From contig CAXBLG010000012.1 in NCBI GenBank assembly GCA_963976395.1, positions 1 to 64,000 of the forward strand: DNA of 64,000 nt, given 5' to 3'. A program made the translations under genes and the position numbers. The stretch is from UBA11612 sp963976395 (GTDB taxonomy: Bacteria > Pseudomonadota > Alphaproteobacteria > Rhodospirillales > Rhodospirillaceae). Of the stretch, positions 24,359 to 33,171 are shown piece by piece; the stretch's first letter is position 1, and the number at the start of each line of letters is the position of its first letter. The notes beneath the pieces were generated by a model. The model worked only from the letters and a program-made list of their open reading frames with translations. It had not been told where the DNA came from and did not search any database.

Positions 24359-26019
24359 AAGATCCTCGCCTAGTCTTCCAAGACGCCGTCGCGCTTCACC
24401 GTGCGGGACAACTGGACAAAGCGAGGAAACTTTACGAACAGGTTCTCGTCCGGGTGCCAAATCAGGTGGACAGTCTGCACCTTCTTGGCGTCCTGGCAAC
24501 GCAGCGCGGCGATTTCACCACGGCCATTAAGCTGATCAAGCGCGCCATCGACCAAAAAAAGGCGACACCGGTTGCCGAGTTTCACAACAACATAGGGGCC
24601 GCCTACAAAGGGCTGGGTAAGCGCAAGGACGCGGCTCATCATTTTGGTTTGGCCGCTCGATTAAAGCCGAGTTATGCCGAGGCCTTCAACAATTTGGGTT
24701 CTGTGCTTGAAGACGACGGCGATCTTGAAGGCGCAAAGAAAAACTTTCAGCAGGCACTTTCTCTGAAATCTGATTACGCCAAGCCTCATTGTGGATTAGG
24801 CAACATTGCGCTGGCGGAGGGACAGTTGGACGATGCTCTCAAACATTACGAGCAGGCTCTCGCCATAGATCCCAATTATGTTGAAGCCCATAGCAATCTT
24901 GGGCGGGCCTTGATTGATCTTGGCCGCCTGGACGATGCCGAGGCGCGATTTCGTGCAGCGCTCGTCATAAATCCGAACCATGCGCCGACACACTACAATC
25001 TAGGTGTAGCCTTAGAGGAGCTCGGTCGTTCAGATGACGCGCTTGCTGCCTATACTAAGGCCCTGGCGATAAACCCAGATCAGCCCGACTACCATTGGAA
25101 TGCGGCCCTTATGCACTTGCTGAAGGGCGATTATGCGGTGGGGTGGCAAGAGTACGAATGGCGCTTGCGCCGCGCGCGAAAACTGGTTCGCGAAGTCGGC
25201 GGCACCCGCTGGGACGGCAGCGATCCCTCCAGCAAAACCATTCTTATTCAAACCGAGCAAGGATTTGGCGATACGTTTCAATTTATCCGTTATGCGCAAC
25301 TTGTGAAACAGCGCGGCGCGCGAGTCATCGTTGAATGTCAGCCGAAAACCGAACGTCTACTGTCCGGCGCCGCGGGCGTAGATGAAATAGTTTCGCGTGA
25401 CCAAGCGGTGCCTGAGTTTGACAGACACATCGAACTTCTCAGTCTGCCGCATGTGTTTTCCACCACGCTTGAAAGTATTCCCGCGCCGCCGTCGTATATG
25501 TCCGCGCTACCGGAGTTGATTGATGCATGGCGCACGCGAGTAAACACGGCCTCGGGTCTGAAAGTCGGTCTGGTTTGGCGCGGCAATCCGCTGAACACCA
25601 TCAATCCGAAAAAGTCAGTACCGATAGATAAGGTCGCAGGTCTGTGCGCACTTGAAGGCGTTGCCTGGTTCAGTATTCAGCTCGATGCGGACGAGGGCGA
25701 ACTTGCCTCTATCCGCGCACATGCGCTGATAGACCATTGCGGACCGCAACTCACCGATTGGGCCGAGACCGCCGCGCTGATCTCAGAACTTGATCTTGTC
25801 ATCACCGTCGATACCGGTGTGGCTCATCTCGCCGGAGCCTTGGGCAAGCCGGTGTGGATCTTGTTGTCGCATATCCCGGACTGGCGCTGGATGATGGAGC
25901 GCCAGGACAGCCCTTGGTACCCCTCTGCGCGGCTCTACCGTCAGTCGGCTCCCTCAGATTGGGCGGGTGTGCTTGATCACGTTCGTCGAGATCTCGAAAT
26001 TAAGGTCCAAAAAATCTAA
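24355..26019 (+). CDS. TPR-domain glycosyltransferase (GT9-like C-terminus)
   Basis: The product has 554 residues, with the GTG start overlapping the preceding TGA. Residues 1 to about 265 hold seven or so tetratricopeptide repeats (for example AEAFNNLGSVLEDDGDLEGAKKNF, VEAHSNLGRALIDLGRLDDAE). Residues about 290-550 form a GT-B domain related to heptosyltransferases: QTEQGFGDTFQFIRYAQLV, KVGLVWRGNP, and DLVITVDTGVAHLAGALGKPVWIL, the donor-binding loop. It probably glycosylates a protein or surface polysaccharide in the cytoplasm. Translational coupling to an acyl-CoA hydratase gene is odd for such a function and may be a matter of genome packing. Confidence 0.8.
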   Translation: MKDPRLVFQDAVALHRAGQLDKARKLYEQVLVRVPNQVDSLHLLGVLATQRGDFTTAIKLIKRAIDQKKATPVAEFHNNIGAAYKGLGKRKDAAHHFGLAARLKPSYAEAFNNLGSVLEDDGDLEGAKKNFQQALSLKSDYAKPHCGLGNIALAEGQLDDALKHYEQALAIDPNYVEAHSNLGRALIDLGRLDDAEARFRAALVINPNHAPTHYNLGVALEELGRSDDALAAYTKALAINPDQPDYHWNAALMHLLKGDYAVGWQEYEWRLRRARKLVREVGGTRWDGSDPSSKTILIQTEQGFGDTFQFIRYAQLVKQRGARVIVECQPKTERLLSGAAGVDEIVSRDQAVPEFDRHIELLSLPHVFSTTLESIPAPPSYMSALPELIDAWRTRVNTASGLKVGLVWRGNPLNTINPKKSVPIDKVAGLCALEGVAWFSIQLDADEGELASIRAHALIDHCGPQLTDWAETAALISELDLVITVDTGVAHLAGALGKPVWILLSHIPDWRWMMERQDSPWYPSARLYRQSAPSDWAGVLDHVRRDLEIKVQKI

Positions 26020-26193
26020 CAGACTCAGGATCTAAGCTGCTCCGGCGTGCCGGGAGATACAGACAAAACCCGTTACAAAATAATGGCTTAAAACAAGTGG
26101 GGGCTATATCCCGCAGGCTCGGATTTCCGCTACCCTAGCGGCCATACAGGTGGTGAGGGACCACCTCGTTTTGTGTGGGGGAGAGACGACGAC

Positions 26194-28206
26194 ATGCACA
26201 AGAATTTTCTTTTATTGGGGGCGGCTGCCGGATTGTCGGTAGCGCTTTTGGCTTCTTGTTCACAACAGGAAGGCCAATCAGATTTCAGCCAGCCGGCAGG
26301 CAAAGACTGGCCGCTGTCCGGCGGTGACTGGGGCAACACCCGGTTCTCCACACTTGATGAGGTCAACACCGACAACATCGGGCAATTGGGTGGCGCTTGG
26401 TATCACGCCTTTGACGCCCAGACCTCACGCTCAACACCGGTTGTCGCAGGCGGACGGATGTTCATTGCCGCCAGCACCAGCCTGATGGCGCTCGATCCGG
26501 CCACCGGCGATGCCCTGTGGACGGCCAAGTCAGATCAAGGCGGTTTTGTTACCAAAGGCGTCGCGGTCGGCGAGGGCAAAGTCTTCACCGGTATTTCCGG
26601 CGCGGGCATAGCCGCTTACAGCCAGGACACCGGCGAGCTACTTTGGACCAATCGTATTGGAGATGATCCGCCGCTGCGTGGTCAGGCGGTCTCTATGGCG
26701 CCCACCTATGCGGACGGTTTGGTCTTGGTCGGCATGGCCAACGGCGATTACGGATTTCGCGGACGCTTCGCGGCTTACGATGCAAAAACCGGAGAACAGC
26801 TTTGGCTGTTCTATTCAGTGCCCGGCGAGGGCGAGGCGGGCCACGACACTTGGCAGCAAGACAACGAAGAATGGAAGCGCGGCGGCGGCGGCATCTGGAC
26901 CGTGCCGGCGGTTGATACCGAACTTGGTCTTGTCTATTTCGGCGTCGGCAACCCTGTGCCCCAATACGGCGGCGAGCTGCGCGGCGGCGACAATCTTTAC
27001 ACGGACTCCGTGGTCGCTCTCGATCTCAAAACCGGCGCTGTTAAGTGGCACTTCCAGACCACTCACCACGATATTTGGGAAGCCGATCTCGGCACCCCTA
27101 TGATTTTGTACGATGCCGAGGTGGACGGTCAGGCGCGTAAAGGTCTGGCCGTTGTAACCACCTACGGGCACATCTTCATGCTCGACCGGGGTACGGGCGA
27201 GCCGATCTGGCCGGTCGAAGAACGTCCGGTGCCGCAGAATGCGCGCCTCAAAACGTCACCGACCCAACCGTTCCCCGTAGGCGCGGATAAGTTCGGCGGC
27301 GATGAATGCACCGAAGCGCATTTGATTCCGGAAGGCTTCGAAGCTTTATGCATGTACGAGCCGATCGACTACGATTTGCCCAACGCCATGTATCCCATCC
27401 TCACCACCCGTCAGTCTCCAATGGCATACAGCCCGATAACCAAGTACTTCTACGCGACCGGGGCCAACTGGCCGTTCTGGATGAAACGCTTCGAAGACCC
27501 TGATTATTTCGTCGCGGTGCCGACGGGGGCGGGTGTTAAATACGAAGGGCTCGTCGGGGCCATGGACAGCCGCACCAACAAACTCGCCTGGGAGCATATT
27601 GTGCCTTTCCGCACCCAGCAGAACGGCAGCGGCTTCATGGCGACCGCCGGCGGATTGCTGTTCCACGGCGAAAGCGACGGGTTGTTCAACGCGTACAGCG
27701 CTGAGACGGGAAATATCCTGTGGAAGTTCCAAACCGGCTCCAGCGCGAACAATTCCGCCTCGTCCTACGAGGCGGACGGAGACCAATATGTCGCAGTCAC
27801 CTCATCCGCTGGCGTTTGGGCGTTCAAGTTGGGCGGCGCGGTTGCGGAACTTCCCGCACCGGCCACACCGCCCGAAGCTTCCTCGTTCGCGGGCCGCATT
27901 CTTCCGGTGGAAGAAATCACCATGAGTGCCATAGTCGGTGACACTGGCCTCGTGGATGAAGTGCGCCAAACCCACGATGAATATGCTTTTGGTCCAACCC
28001 GGGCCAGGATCAGTGTCGGCCAGACATTGACCTTCAAGAACCTGGGCAAGGAGCCGCACACCGCGACCGCCATCGATGGTTCGTGGACCACCGGTGTTGT
28101 TGCACCCGGTGCATCCAAGACCCTGACGTTCGATGAACCGGGCGTTTACACTTACCGCTGTGAGGAACACAAGTTCTCCTACGGCGAATTGACCGTCGAC
28201 GGATAG
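26194..28206 (+). CDS. PQQ-type beta-propeller lipoprotein with C-terminal cupredoxin domain
   Basis: The product has 670 residues from ATG 26194, with GGGGGAGAG upstream; the earlier GTG at 26173 lies ahead of that ribosome site and is rejected. The lipobox is LASC. An eight-bladed quinoprotein dehydrogenase propeller follows: GDWGNTRFSTLDEVNT, repeated 'ALDPATGDALW' and 'AYDAKTGEQLW' blades, GRFAAYD after GDYGF, and HHDIWEADLGTP, where methanol dehydrogenases have the catalytic Asp. The last 90 residues are an amicyanin-like cupredoxin: PHTA and YRCEEH give two His and one Cys ligand, but the axial Met position is Ser (HKFS). Periplasmic alcohol or aldehyde oxidation with built-in electron transfer is plausible. 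An intrinsic terminator follows 28 bases after the stop. Confidence 0.82.
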   Translation: MHKNFLLLGAAAGLSVALLASCSQQEGQSDFSQPAGKDWPLSGGDWGNTRFSTLDEVNTDNIGQLGGAWYHAFDAQTSRSTPVVAGGRMFIAASTSLMALDPATGDALWTAKSDQGGFVTKGVAVGEGKVFTGISGAGIAAYSQDTGELLWTNRIGDDPPLRGQAVSMAPTYADGLVLVGMANGDYGFRGRFAAYDAKTGEQLWLFYSVPGEGEAGHDTWQQDNEEWKRGGGGIWTVPAVDTELGLVYFGVGNPVPQYGGELRGGDNLYTDSVVALDLKTGAVKWHFQTTHHDIWEADLGTPMILYDAEVDGQARKGLAVVTTYGHIFMLDRGTGEPIWPVEERPVPQNARLKTSPTQPFPVGADKFGGDECTEAHLIPEGFEALCMYEPIDYDLPNAMYPILTTRQSPMAYSPITKYFYATGANWPFWMKRFEDPDYFVAVPTGAGVKYEGLVGAMDSRTNKLAWEHIVPFRTQQNGSGFMATAGGLLFHGESDGLFNAYSAETGNILWKFQTGSSANNSASSYEADGDQYVAVTSSAGVWAFKLGGAVAELPAPATPPEASSFAGRILPVEEITMSAIVGDTGLVDEVRQTHDEYAFGPTRARISVGQTLTFKNLGKEPHTATAIDGSWTTGVVAPGASKTLTFDEPGVYTYRCEEHKFSYGELTVDG

Positions 28207-28233
28207 AAGCGTTCCGACAGTCGTCTAGCTTTT

Positions 28234-28269
28234 GGGGCTCTGTGCTTGCGCAGAGCCCCTTTGGTTTTC
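28234..28269 (+). terminator. Intrinsic terminator after PQQ-cupredoxin gene
   Basis: GGGGCTCTG-tgcttgcg-CAGAGCCCC forms a 9-bp GC-rich stem with an 8-base loop, followed by a T-rich tail (TTTGGTTTT). It lies 28 bases after the stop codon. Confidence 0.85.
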
Positions 28270-28626
28270 GCCGAGCCGCTCGAATCTAATTCTTAGAGCG
28301 CAAAGCCGTGCACCACGAATATGCGATTGGAATATGAGTCTTAAGGAGAGGACAGAAAATATAGTCTGCCAAAGTATATTTGCACCTCACGCCTCTTCTT
28401 CGCCAAGAAAACATAAAATTTAAGTCTATAGACACTCAATGTTTCCATTGGTTGCCAATTTAATTGTGCAGCGGTCTCTCTCTGATAATGAGCAAGTGAA
28501 GTGTTGCAATTGACTCGTGATGTGGAATGGCGCCTAGATTGCGCTTGAAACCAATAGAGAGTCTTGTCGCTGAGAGTAGGACTCATCAGATCATGCTTAC
28601 GACTGCTCAATAGGGGTAACGGTGTG
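28270..28626. other. Intergenic region without recognisable gene
   Basis: 357 AT-rich bases lie between the terminator and the next start. No reading frame with a ribosome site is convincing. An AGGGGT block near 28613 serves the downstream gene. AT-rich stretches at 28360-28430 could hold its promoter, but no clear -35/-10 pair stands out. Confidence 0.5.
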
Positions 28627-30099
28627 ATGCTCAATGGTTTTCGATGTCTCACAGGATTGTTTCTCACAGCCGCGCTGACGGGTACGTCAGTGTCGCCGGT
28701 TGTCGCCGATGACCTTCGCGTCGGAGCAATTTTCTCCACGGCGCAGGCCTCGTCGCAATCATTTCTTCGGTTCCACAACACGGGATCTTCCGCGAGCACA
28801 GCGACCGTAACGTTCAGAAACTCCGCGACCGGACAAGTAATTGGCCAGTGGACCAGTCCCAGCATTCCCGGCGGCGCGGAACTGCAATACGCCATTAGCA
28901 CGCCCGAGGCCGCGCTGGGCGCTTTTACCAAACCGTCCTATTACGCAATTTCAGTGACACCAGAATTCAGCGGTTACTTCCAGCATGTGCTCTGGAAACC
29001 TGCCGACGGCACATTGACTAACCTCAGCACCTGCGAAACCGGCGTAACCATCGACACGCGACGCTTGGTTGGTGTGCATTCCACCGTCCTCGACAGTGGT
29101 TACCCCAGTTCCATCGTTGTCAACAATACAGGCGTAGCGGCCACCACCGTTGCGCTTGGGGTGTATGATGCACGTGACGGCGTCAAACTTGGAACCTATA
29201 CCACCGCGTCGATTGCGGCGGGCGCTAACTCTATTCTACCGGTCTCCACAATCGAAACTGGTATCGGCGTTACACCGGCGAGCGACCTGTATCATTACGT
29301 CATTCGGGTTGAGGGCGCCTTTATTGGCTTCGTCCAGCATCTTGTGAATAACATTCAAGCCGGTGTCGTAACGGATATGTCCACGGCTTGCACGTTGACT
29401 GCCTCCACCGCCAGCACCACGACAGCCTTCACGGGAATCGTCGCAGGTTCCAACAATCAAAGTGGCACCTTGTCGGTGAGTTTGATGACAGCTCTTGGAA
29501 CCAGCGCTTCCGCCAAGGTCGCGGTTTCTTCAAGCGCCGAGAAACAGCAGGCTGTCATAACGGCCACGGGCTCCTTCGTCATTGTCGGAGGCAGCACCAT
29601 CACGTTAACTGGTACCTACGATACCGTAACGCTGGCCCTTAGTTTGGCGGGAAGCGGGTACACGTTCACCGGGAGCCTTGCAACGAGCAACGGCAATCAG
29701 GTGCTTAAAGGCACCTACACCGGGCCGAATAACTTTGCAGGCGGGTTCTCAGCCGAACGGGAGTTGCCCACCATCGAGTTCACCAGCTATTGCGGAACAT
29801 TTACTGGGACTAATGGTGACGGTAGCGCCGGAAACGGTACATGGAACTTTACGATCAGCAGTACCAGTTCGGTGTCAGGACGATATGCCAACTTCACGGA
29901 TGGAGAAAGCGGCGATCTTCGCGGCCAATCTTCGGGTACCACCACCATATCATTTAGCGGTGATGCAATCGCCGAACTCGATCCGACCGATGCGACATTC
30001 GAGGGGACAATCCAAAATGGGACGGTTTCCGGTACCTATGACAACGGCACCACTGAAAGCGGGGGCGGCACCTTTAGCGGTGGGGTCTGCGGAGCATAG
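28627..30099 (+). CDS. Exported Gly/Ser/Thr-rich beta-repeat protein
   Basis: The product has 490 residues from ATG 28627. The frame opens 21 codons earlier, but that would move the signal peptide inward. The signal peptide ends near VVA-DDL. The first 260 residues contain two similar beta-sandwich-like modules (FSTAQASSQSFLRFHNTGSSASTATVTF and STVLDSGYPSSIVVNNTGVAATTVALGV, each followed by an ITP/VEG...GYFQHVL or GFVQHLV motif). The remainder is Thr/Ser/Gly-rich, with repeated 'GTYTGPNN/GTYDNGT'-like strands. This looks like an extracellular or surface protein, perhaps adhesive. I do not recognise a named family. It stands alone between terminator-bounded units. Confidence 0.7.
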   Translation: MLNGFRCLTGLFLTAALTGTSVSPVVADDLRVGAIFSTAQASSQSFLRFHNTGSSASTATVTFRNSATGQVIGQWTSPSIPGGAELQYAISTPEAALGAFTKPSYYAISVTPEFSGYFQHVLWKPADGTLTNLSTCETGVTIDTRRLVGVHSTVLDSGYPSSIVVNNTGVAATTVALGVYDARDGVKLGTYTTASIAAGANSILPVSTIETGIGVTPASDLYHYVIRVEGAFIGFVQHLVNNIQAGVVTDMSTACTLTASTASTTTAFTGIVAGSNNQSGTLSVSLMTALGTSASAKVAVSSSAEKQQAVITATGSFVIVGGSTITLTGTYDTVTLALSLAGSGYTFTGSLATSNGNQVLKGTYTGPNNFAGGFSAERELPTIEFTSYCGTFTGTNGDGSAGNGTWNFTISSTSSVSGRYANFTDGESGDLRGQSSGTTTISFSGDAIAELDPTDATFEGTIQNGTVSGTYDNGTTESGGGTFSGGVCGA

Positions 30100-30122
30100 A
30101 TGCAAGTGGTCTGGATTGATCG

Positions 30123-30899
30123 CTAAGGCTTCAGCTTATAGCCCGTCTTGAAGATGTAGGCCGTAATCGCCATGCAAATGGCAAGGAAGGCGAGGGTCAT
30201 GGAAAGGCTGACCCACACACTCACATCCGCCGAGCCGTAGAAGCTCCAACGGAATCCGCTCACCAGATAGACCACAGGATTGAACAGCGAGATTGTGCGC
30301 CATACGCCGGGCAGCAGGTCGATGGAATAGAACGCCCCGCCCAAAAACGTCAGGGGGGTGATGATCAGCGTCGGCACCATCGAGAGCTGCTCGAAGTTGC
30401 TCGCCCAAATGCCCAGGATAAATCCGAAGAGGCTGAAGGTCGTGGCGATCAATATCAGAAAAACCATCATCCATACGGGATGCTGAATATTAAGCTCTAC
30501 AAAGAAAGAGGCCGTAACCAGCATGATGAGGCCCAGAATGATCGACTTTGTCGCAGCGGCTCCTACATAAGCCAGAACGGCTTCGGCATAAGAGATCGGT
30601 GCTGAAAGAAGCTCGTAAACCGTACCGGTGAACTTTGGAAAATAAATACCGAAGGAGCCGTTGAAAATGCTCTGCATGAGCAGCGTCATCATGATGAGGC
30701 CGGGTACGATAAATGCGCCGTAATCGATGCCGTCCATTTCCTGGATGCGCGAGCCGATCGCCGCGCCGAACACCACAAAATACAAGGTCGTCGTCAGAAC
30801 CGGCGCCACCAGGCTTTGCCACGCCGTGCGCTTAAAGCGGGCCATTTCAAATTTGTACAGGGCCCATACGCCGTGGTGGTTGAAAACGCCCGGTGTCAT
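30123..30899 (-). CDS. ABC-2 type transporter permease (YadH-like)
   Basis: This 258-residue integral membrane protein has six predicted transmembrane segments and the ABC-2 signature region LSMVPTLIITPLTFLGGAFYSIDLLPGVW, then NPVVYLVSGFRW. The pattern closely follows E. coli YadH (FIVPGLIMM, GSRIQEMDG). Its start overlaps the stop of the ATPase gene by 4 bases, so the two are translated together as an exporter whose substrate is unknown. Confidence 0.9.
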   Translation of the reverse strand: MTPGVFNHHGVWALYKFEMARFKRTAWQSLVAPVLTTTLYFVVFGAAIGSRIQEMDGIDYGAFIVPGLIMMTLLMQSIFNGSFGIYFPKFTGTVYELLSAPISYAEAVLAYVGAAATKSIILGLIMLVTASFFVELNIQHPVWMMVFLILIATTFSLFGFILGIWASNFEQLSMVPTLIITPLTFLGGAFYSIDLLPGVWRTISLFNPVVYLVSGFRWSFYGSADVSVWVSLSMTLAFLAICMAITAYIFKTGYKLKP

Positions 30900-31858
30900 A
30901 ACGCTTCTCCCGCACCGCTATTGGCTTGTTCGTCGCCGTTTTCATGCACGAGGTTCACGAAGATTTCCTCCAGGGAACTTTGTTTGGTGTGCAGATCGCG
31001 GAAGGAAATACCCAAGTCCGACATTGTCCGCAGCAAAGAGGGGACGCCAGTGCGCTCGGCGTTGGCATCGAAGGTGTACTGCAACTCGTGTCCGCCGCCT
31101 TTCAACTCCAATTTCCATTCGCTTAATTCCGGCGGAACTTGAGTCATGGCTTCCTGCATACTCAACGTAAGCTGTTTTTTACCCAGCTTTTTCATGAGCG
31201 ATTTTGTATCGTCCACCGCAATCAGTTCGCCTTTCGAGATCACGCCGACCCGGTCGGCCATCTCTTCGGCTTCCTCGATGTAATGGGTGGTCAGAATAAT
31301 AGTGACGCCGCTTTGCTTTAGACCGCGCACCATCTCCCACATGTCGCGGCGCAACTCCACGTCCACGCCGGCTGTCGGCTCATCCAGAAACAATATGTCC
31401 GGCTCGTGTGATAGGGCCTTGGCGATCATCACCCGGCGTTTCATACCCCCGGACAGCTGAATGAGCATGCTCTCGCGTTTGTCCCACAGGGAAAGTTGCC
31501 GCAACACCTTTTCTACATAGTCGGGGTTCTTGGGACGGCCGAACAGGCCTCGGCTGTAGGTCACCGTGTTCCACACCGTTTCAAATGCGTCGGTGGTCAG
31601 CTCTTGCGGTACGAGGCCAATCTTGAAACGCGCCTGTTTGTAGTCGCGGATAATATCGTGGCCGTCGGCGGTCACTGTACCGCTGGTGGGGTTTACCAAT
31701 CCGCAGGTGATGGCGATCAGGGTCGTTTTGCCCGCGCCGTTGGGGCCGAGGAGGGCGAAAATCTCACCTTTTTCAATCTCTAGGCTCACGCCCTTCAGGG
31801 CCTGTAGCCCCGAGGCATAGGTCTTGGTCAGATTGGATATCGAAATGATTGGCGGCAT
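30896..31858 (-). CDS. ABC transporter ATP-binding protein (YadG-like)
   Basis: This 320-residue ATPase has Walker A LLGPNGAGKTTLI (about 36-48), Q-loop LVPQEL, signature LSGGMKRRVMIAKAL, Walker B DILFLDEPTAGVD and switch His in TTHYIEEAEE. The C-terminal extension (from about 230) is typical of YadG/DrrA-type exporters. It forms an exporter with the overlapping permease gene. The family exports lipids, glycans or drugs; the substrate is not evident here. About 262 bases separate it from the divergent fliG, with a possible promoter around TATAGTAAGAG at 31952. Confidence 0.9.
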   Translation of the reverse strand: MPPIISISNLTKTYASGLQALKGVSLEIEKGEIFALLGPNGAGKTTLIAITCGLVNPTSGTVTADGHDIIRDYKQARFKIGLVPQELTTDAFETVWNTVTYSRGLFGRPKNPDYVEKVLRQLSLWDKRESMLIQLSGGMKRRVMIAKALSHEPDILFLDEPTAGVDVELRRDMWEMVRGLKQSGVTIILTTHYIEEAEEMADRVGVISKGELIAVDDTKSLMKKLGKKQLTLSMQEAMTQVPPELSEWKLELKGGGHELQYTFDANAERTGVPSLLRTMSDLGISFRDLHTKQSSLEEIFVNLVHENGDEQANSGAGEAL

Positions 31859-32120
31859 GGGCTGAGCTCACTTTTGAAGAGCCCGGAAGGTACACGTTTA
31901 AGGGCCGGTCCGGTCAAGAAAAGAATACCTGAGCAGACCATTCACTTTCGTATAGTAAGAGAATGGAAACGCAGGCGTTTTAGCCCTGCAAAAACCCGAT
32001 TTGAGGCCTGTAAGGGCCATTTTAACCGTCCAGAAAGGAATTTAACCACCTAATGGCTGCTGGGCTTGGGCGATTACGCTTAGGTCGCAGCAATTGGGGC
32101 TGCATTTTCGGAGACATCTC

Positions 32121-33140
32121 ATGGCTCGGATCAAGGAAGACTATCGGAGTCTGGTCGGTGCACAAAAAGCAGCGATATTGATGATGTCTTTGGCGCCGGA
32201 ACAAGCCGCTAAATTGCTGTCGATGATGGAAGACGACGAGATCAAAGAACTCTCGCAGACCATGGCGAATCTGGGCTCTGTTGGTTCCAATCTCGTGGAG
32301 AGATTGTTTGTAGAGTTTTCCGATTCTATCTCCAATACCGGTTCGTTGATTGGGTCTGCCGCTACGACCGAGCGCCTTCTTTTAAAGGGTCTCGATCCAG
32401 AACGCGTGGCGGCGATCATGGAAGAAATCGCCGGCCCGGCCGGGCGCACTATGTGGGACAAACTTGGAAACGTCCATGAAACGGTTCTCACGTCTTATTT
32501 GAAAAACGAGTACCCGCAAACGGTCGCTGTGGTTCTATCTAAAATTAATGCCGACCATGCCGGCCGGGTGCTGACCCTTCTTCCCGAAGGGTTTGCCATG
32601 GAAGTTGTCATGCGCATGCTGCACATGGAAACCGTTCAAAAAGAAGTTCTCGAAGGCTTGGAAAAGACGTTGCGTGTTGAGTTCATGGCGAACATATCCA
32701 AGACAAGCCGTGTCGACAGTCACGAAATGATGGCTGAAATTTTCAATAATTTGGATCGTAATGCTGAAGCTAGATTCTTAACGGCGCTGGAAGAACGTAA
32801 CCGCGAGTCAGCGGAGAAGATCAAAGCGCTCATGTTCACGTTCGAGGATTTGATCCGGCTGGACGCAGCAGGCGTTCAAACTCTTCTCCGTCATGCCGAA
32901 AAAGAGAAGCTGGCTATGGCGCTCAAGGGCGCACCCGAGGACGTCAAGGAACTGTTCTTCTCCAATATGTCCGCCCGTGCGGGCAATATGCTCAAGGAAG
33001 ACATGGAAGGCCTCGGTCCGCTGCGTCTGCGAGATGTGGAAGAGGCTCAAAACGCAATCGTCGTTCTCGCCAAGGAATTGTCCAACTCGGGGCAGATCAT
33101 CATTTCCGAAGGAAAAGACGACGACGAGCTCGTGTACTAG
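32121..33140 (+). CDS. fliG: Flagellar motor switch protein FliG (isolated gene)
   Basis: The product has 339 residues from ATG 32121, with GGAG seven bases upstream; the TTG 27 bases earlier lacks a site. FliG builds the C-ring and contacts MotA. N-terminal domain: GAQKAAILMMSLAPEQAAKLL. Middle domain: EYPQTVAVVLSKINADHAGRVL, the EHPQ-type motif. C-terminal domain: FTFEDLIRLDAAGVQTLLRHAEKEKLAMALKGA with charged torque-helix residues, then FFSNMSARAGNMLKEDME and DVEEAQNAIV. The sequence is complete and of the alphaproteobacterial type. No other flagellar gene lies in this window, which is unusual since fliG normally lies in a fliF-fliG-fliH operon. Confidence 0.93.
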   Translation: MARIKEDYRSLVGAQKAAILMMSLAPEQAAKLLSMMEDDEIKELSQTMANLGSVGSNLVERLFVEFSDSISNTGSLIGSAATTERLLLKGLDPERVAAIMEEIAGPAGRTMWDKLGNVHETVLTSYLKNEYPQTVAVVLSKINADHAGRVLTLLPEGFAMEVVMRMLHMETVQKEVLEGLEKTLRVEFMANISKTSRVDSHEMMAEIFNNLDRNAEARFLTALEERNRESAEKIKALMFTFEDLIRLDAAGVQTLLRHAEKEKLAMALKGAPEDVKELFFSNMSARAGNMLKEDMEGLGPLRLRDVEEAQNAIVVLAKELSNSGQIIISEGKDDDELVY

Positions 33141-33171
33141 CGCGCCTCCGCTTATATTTTGGAGCCCCTCC

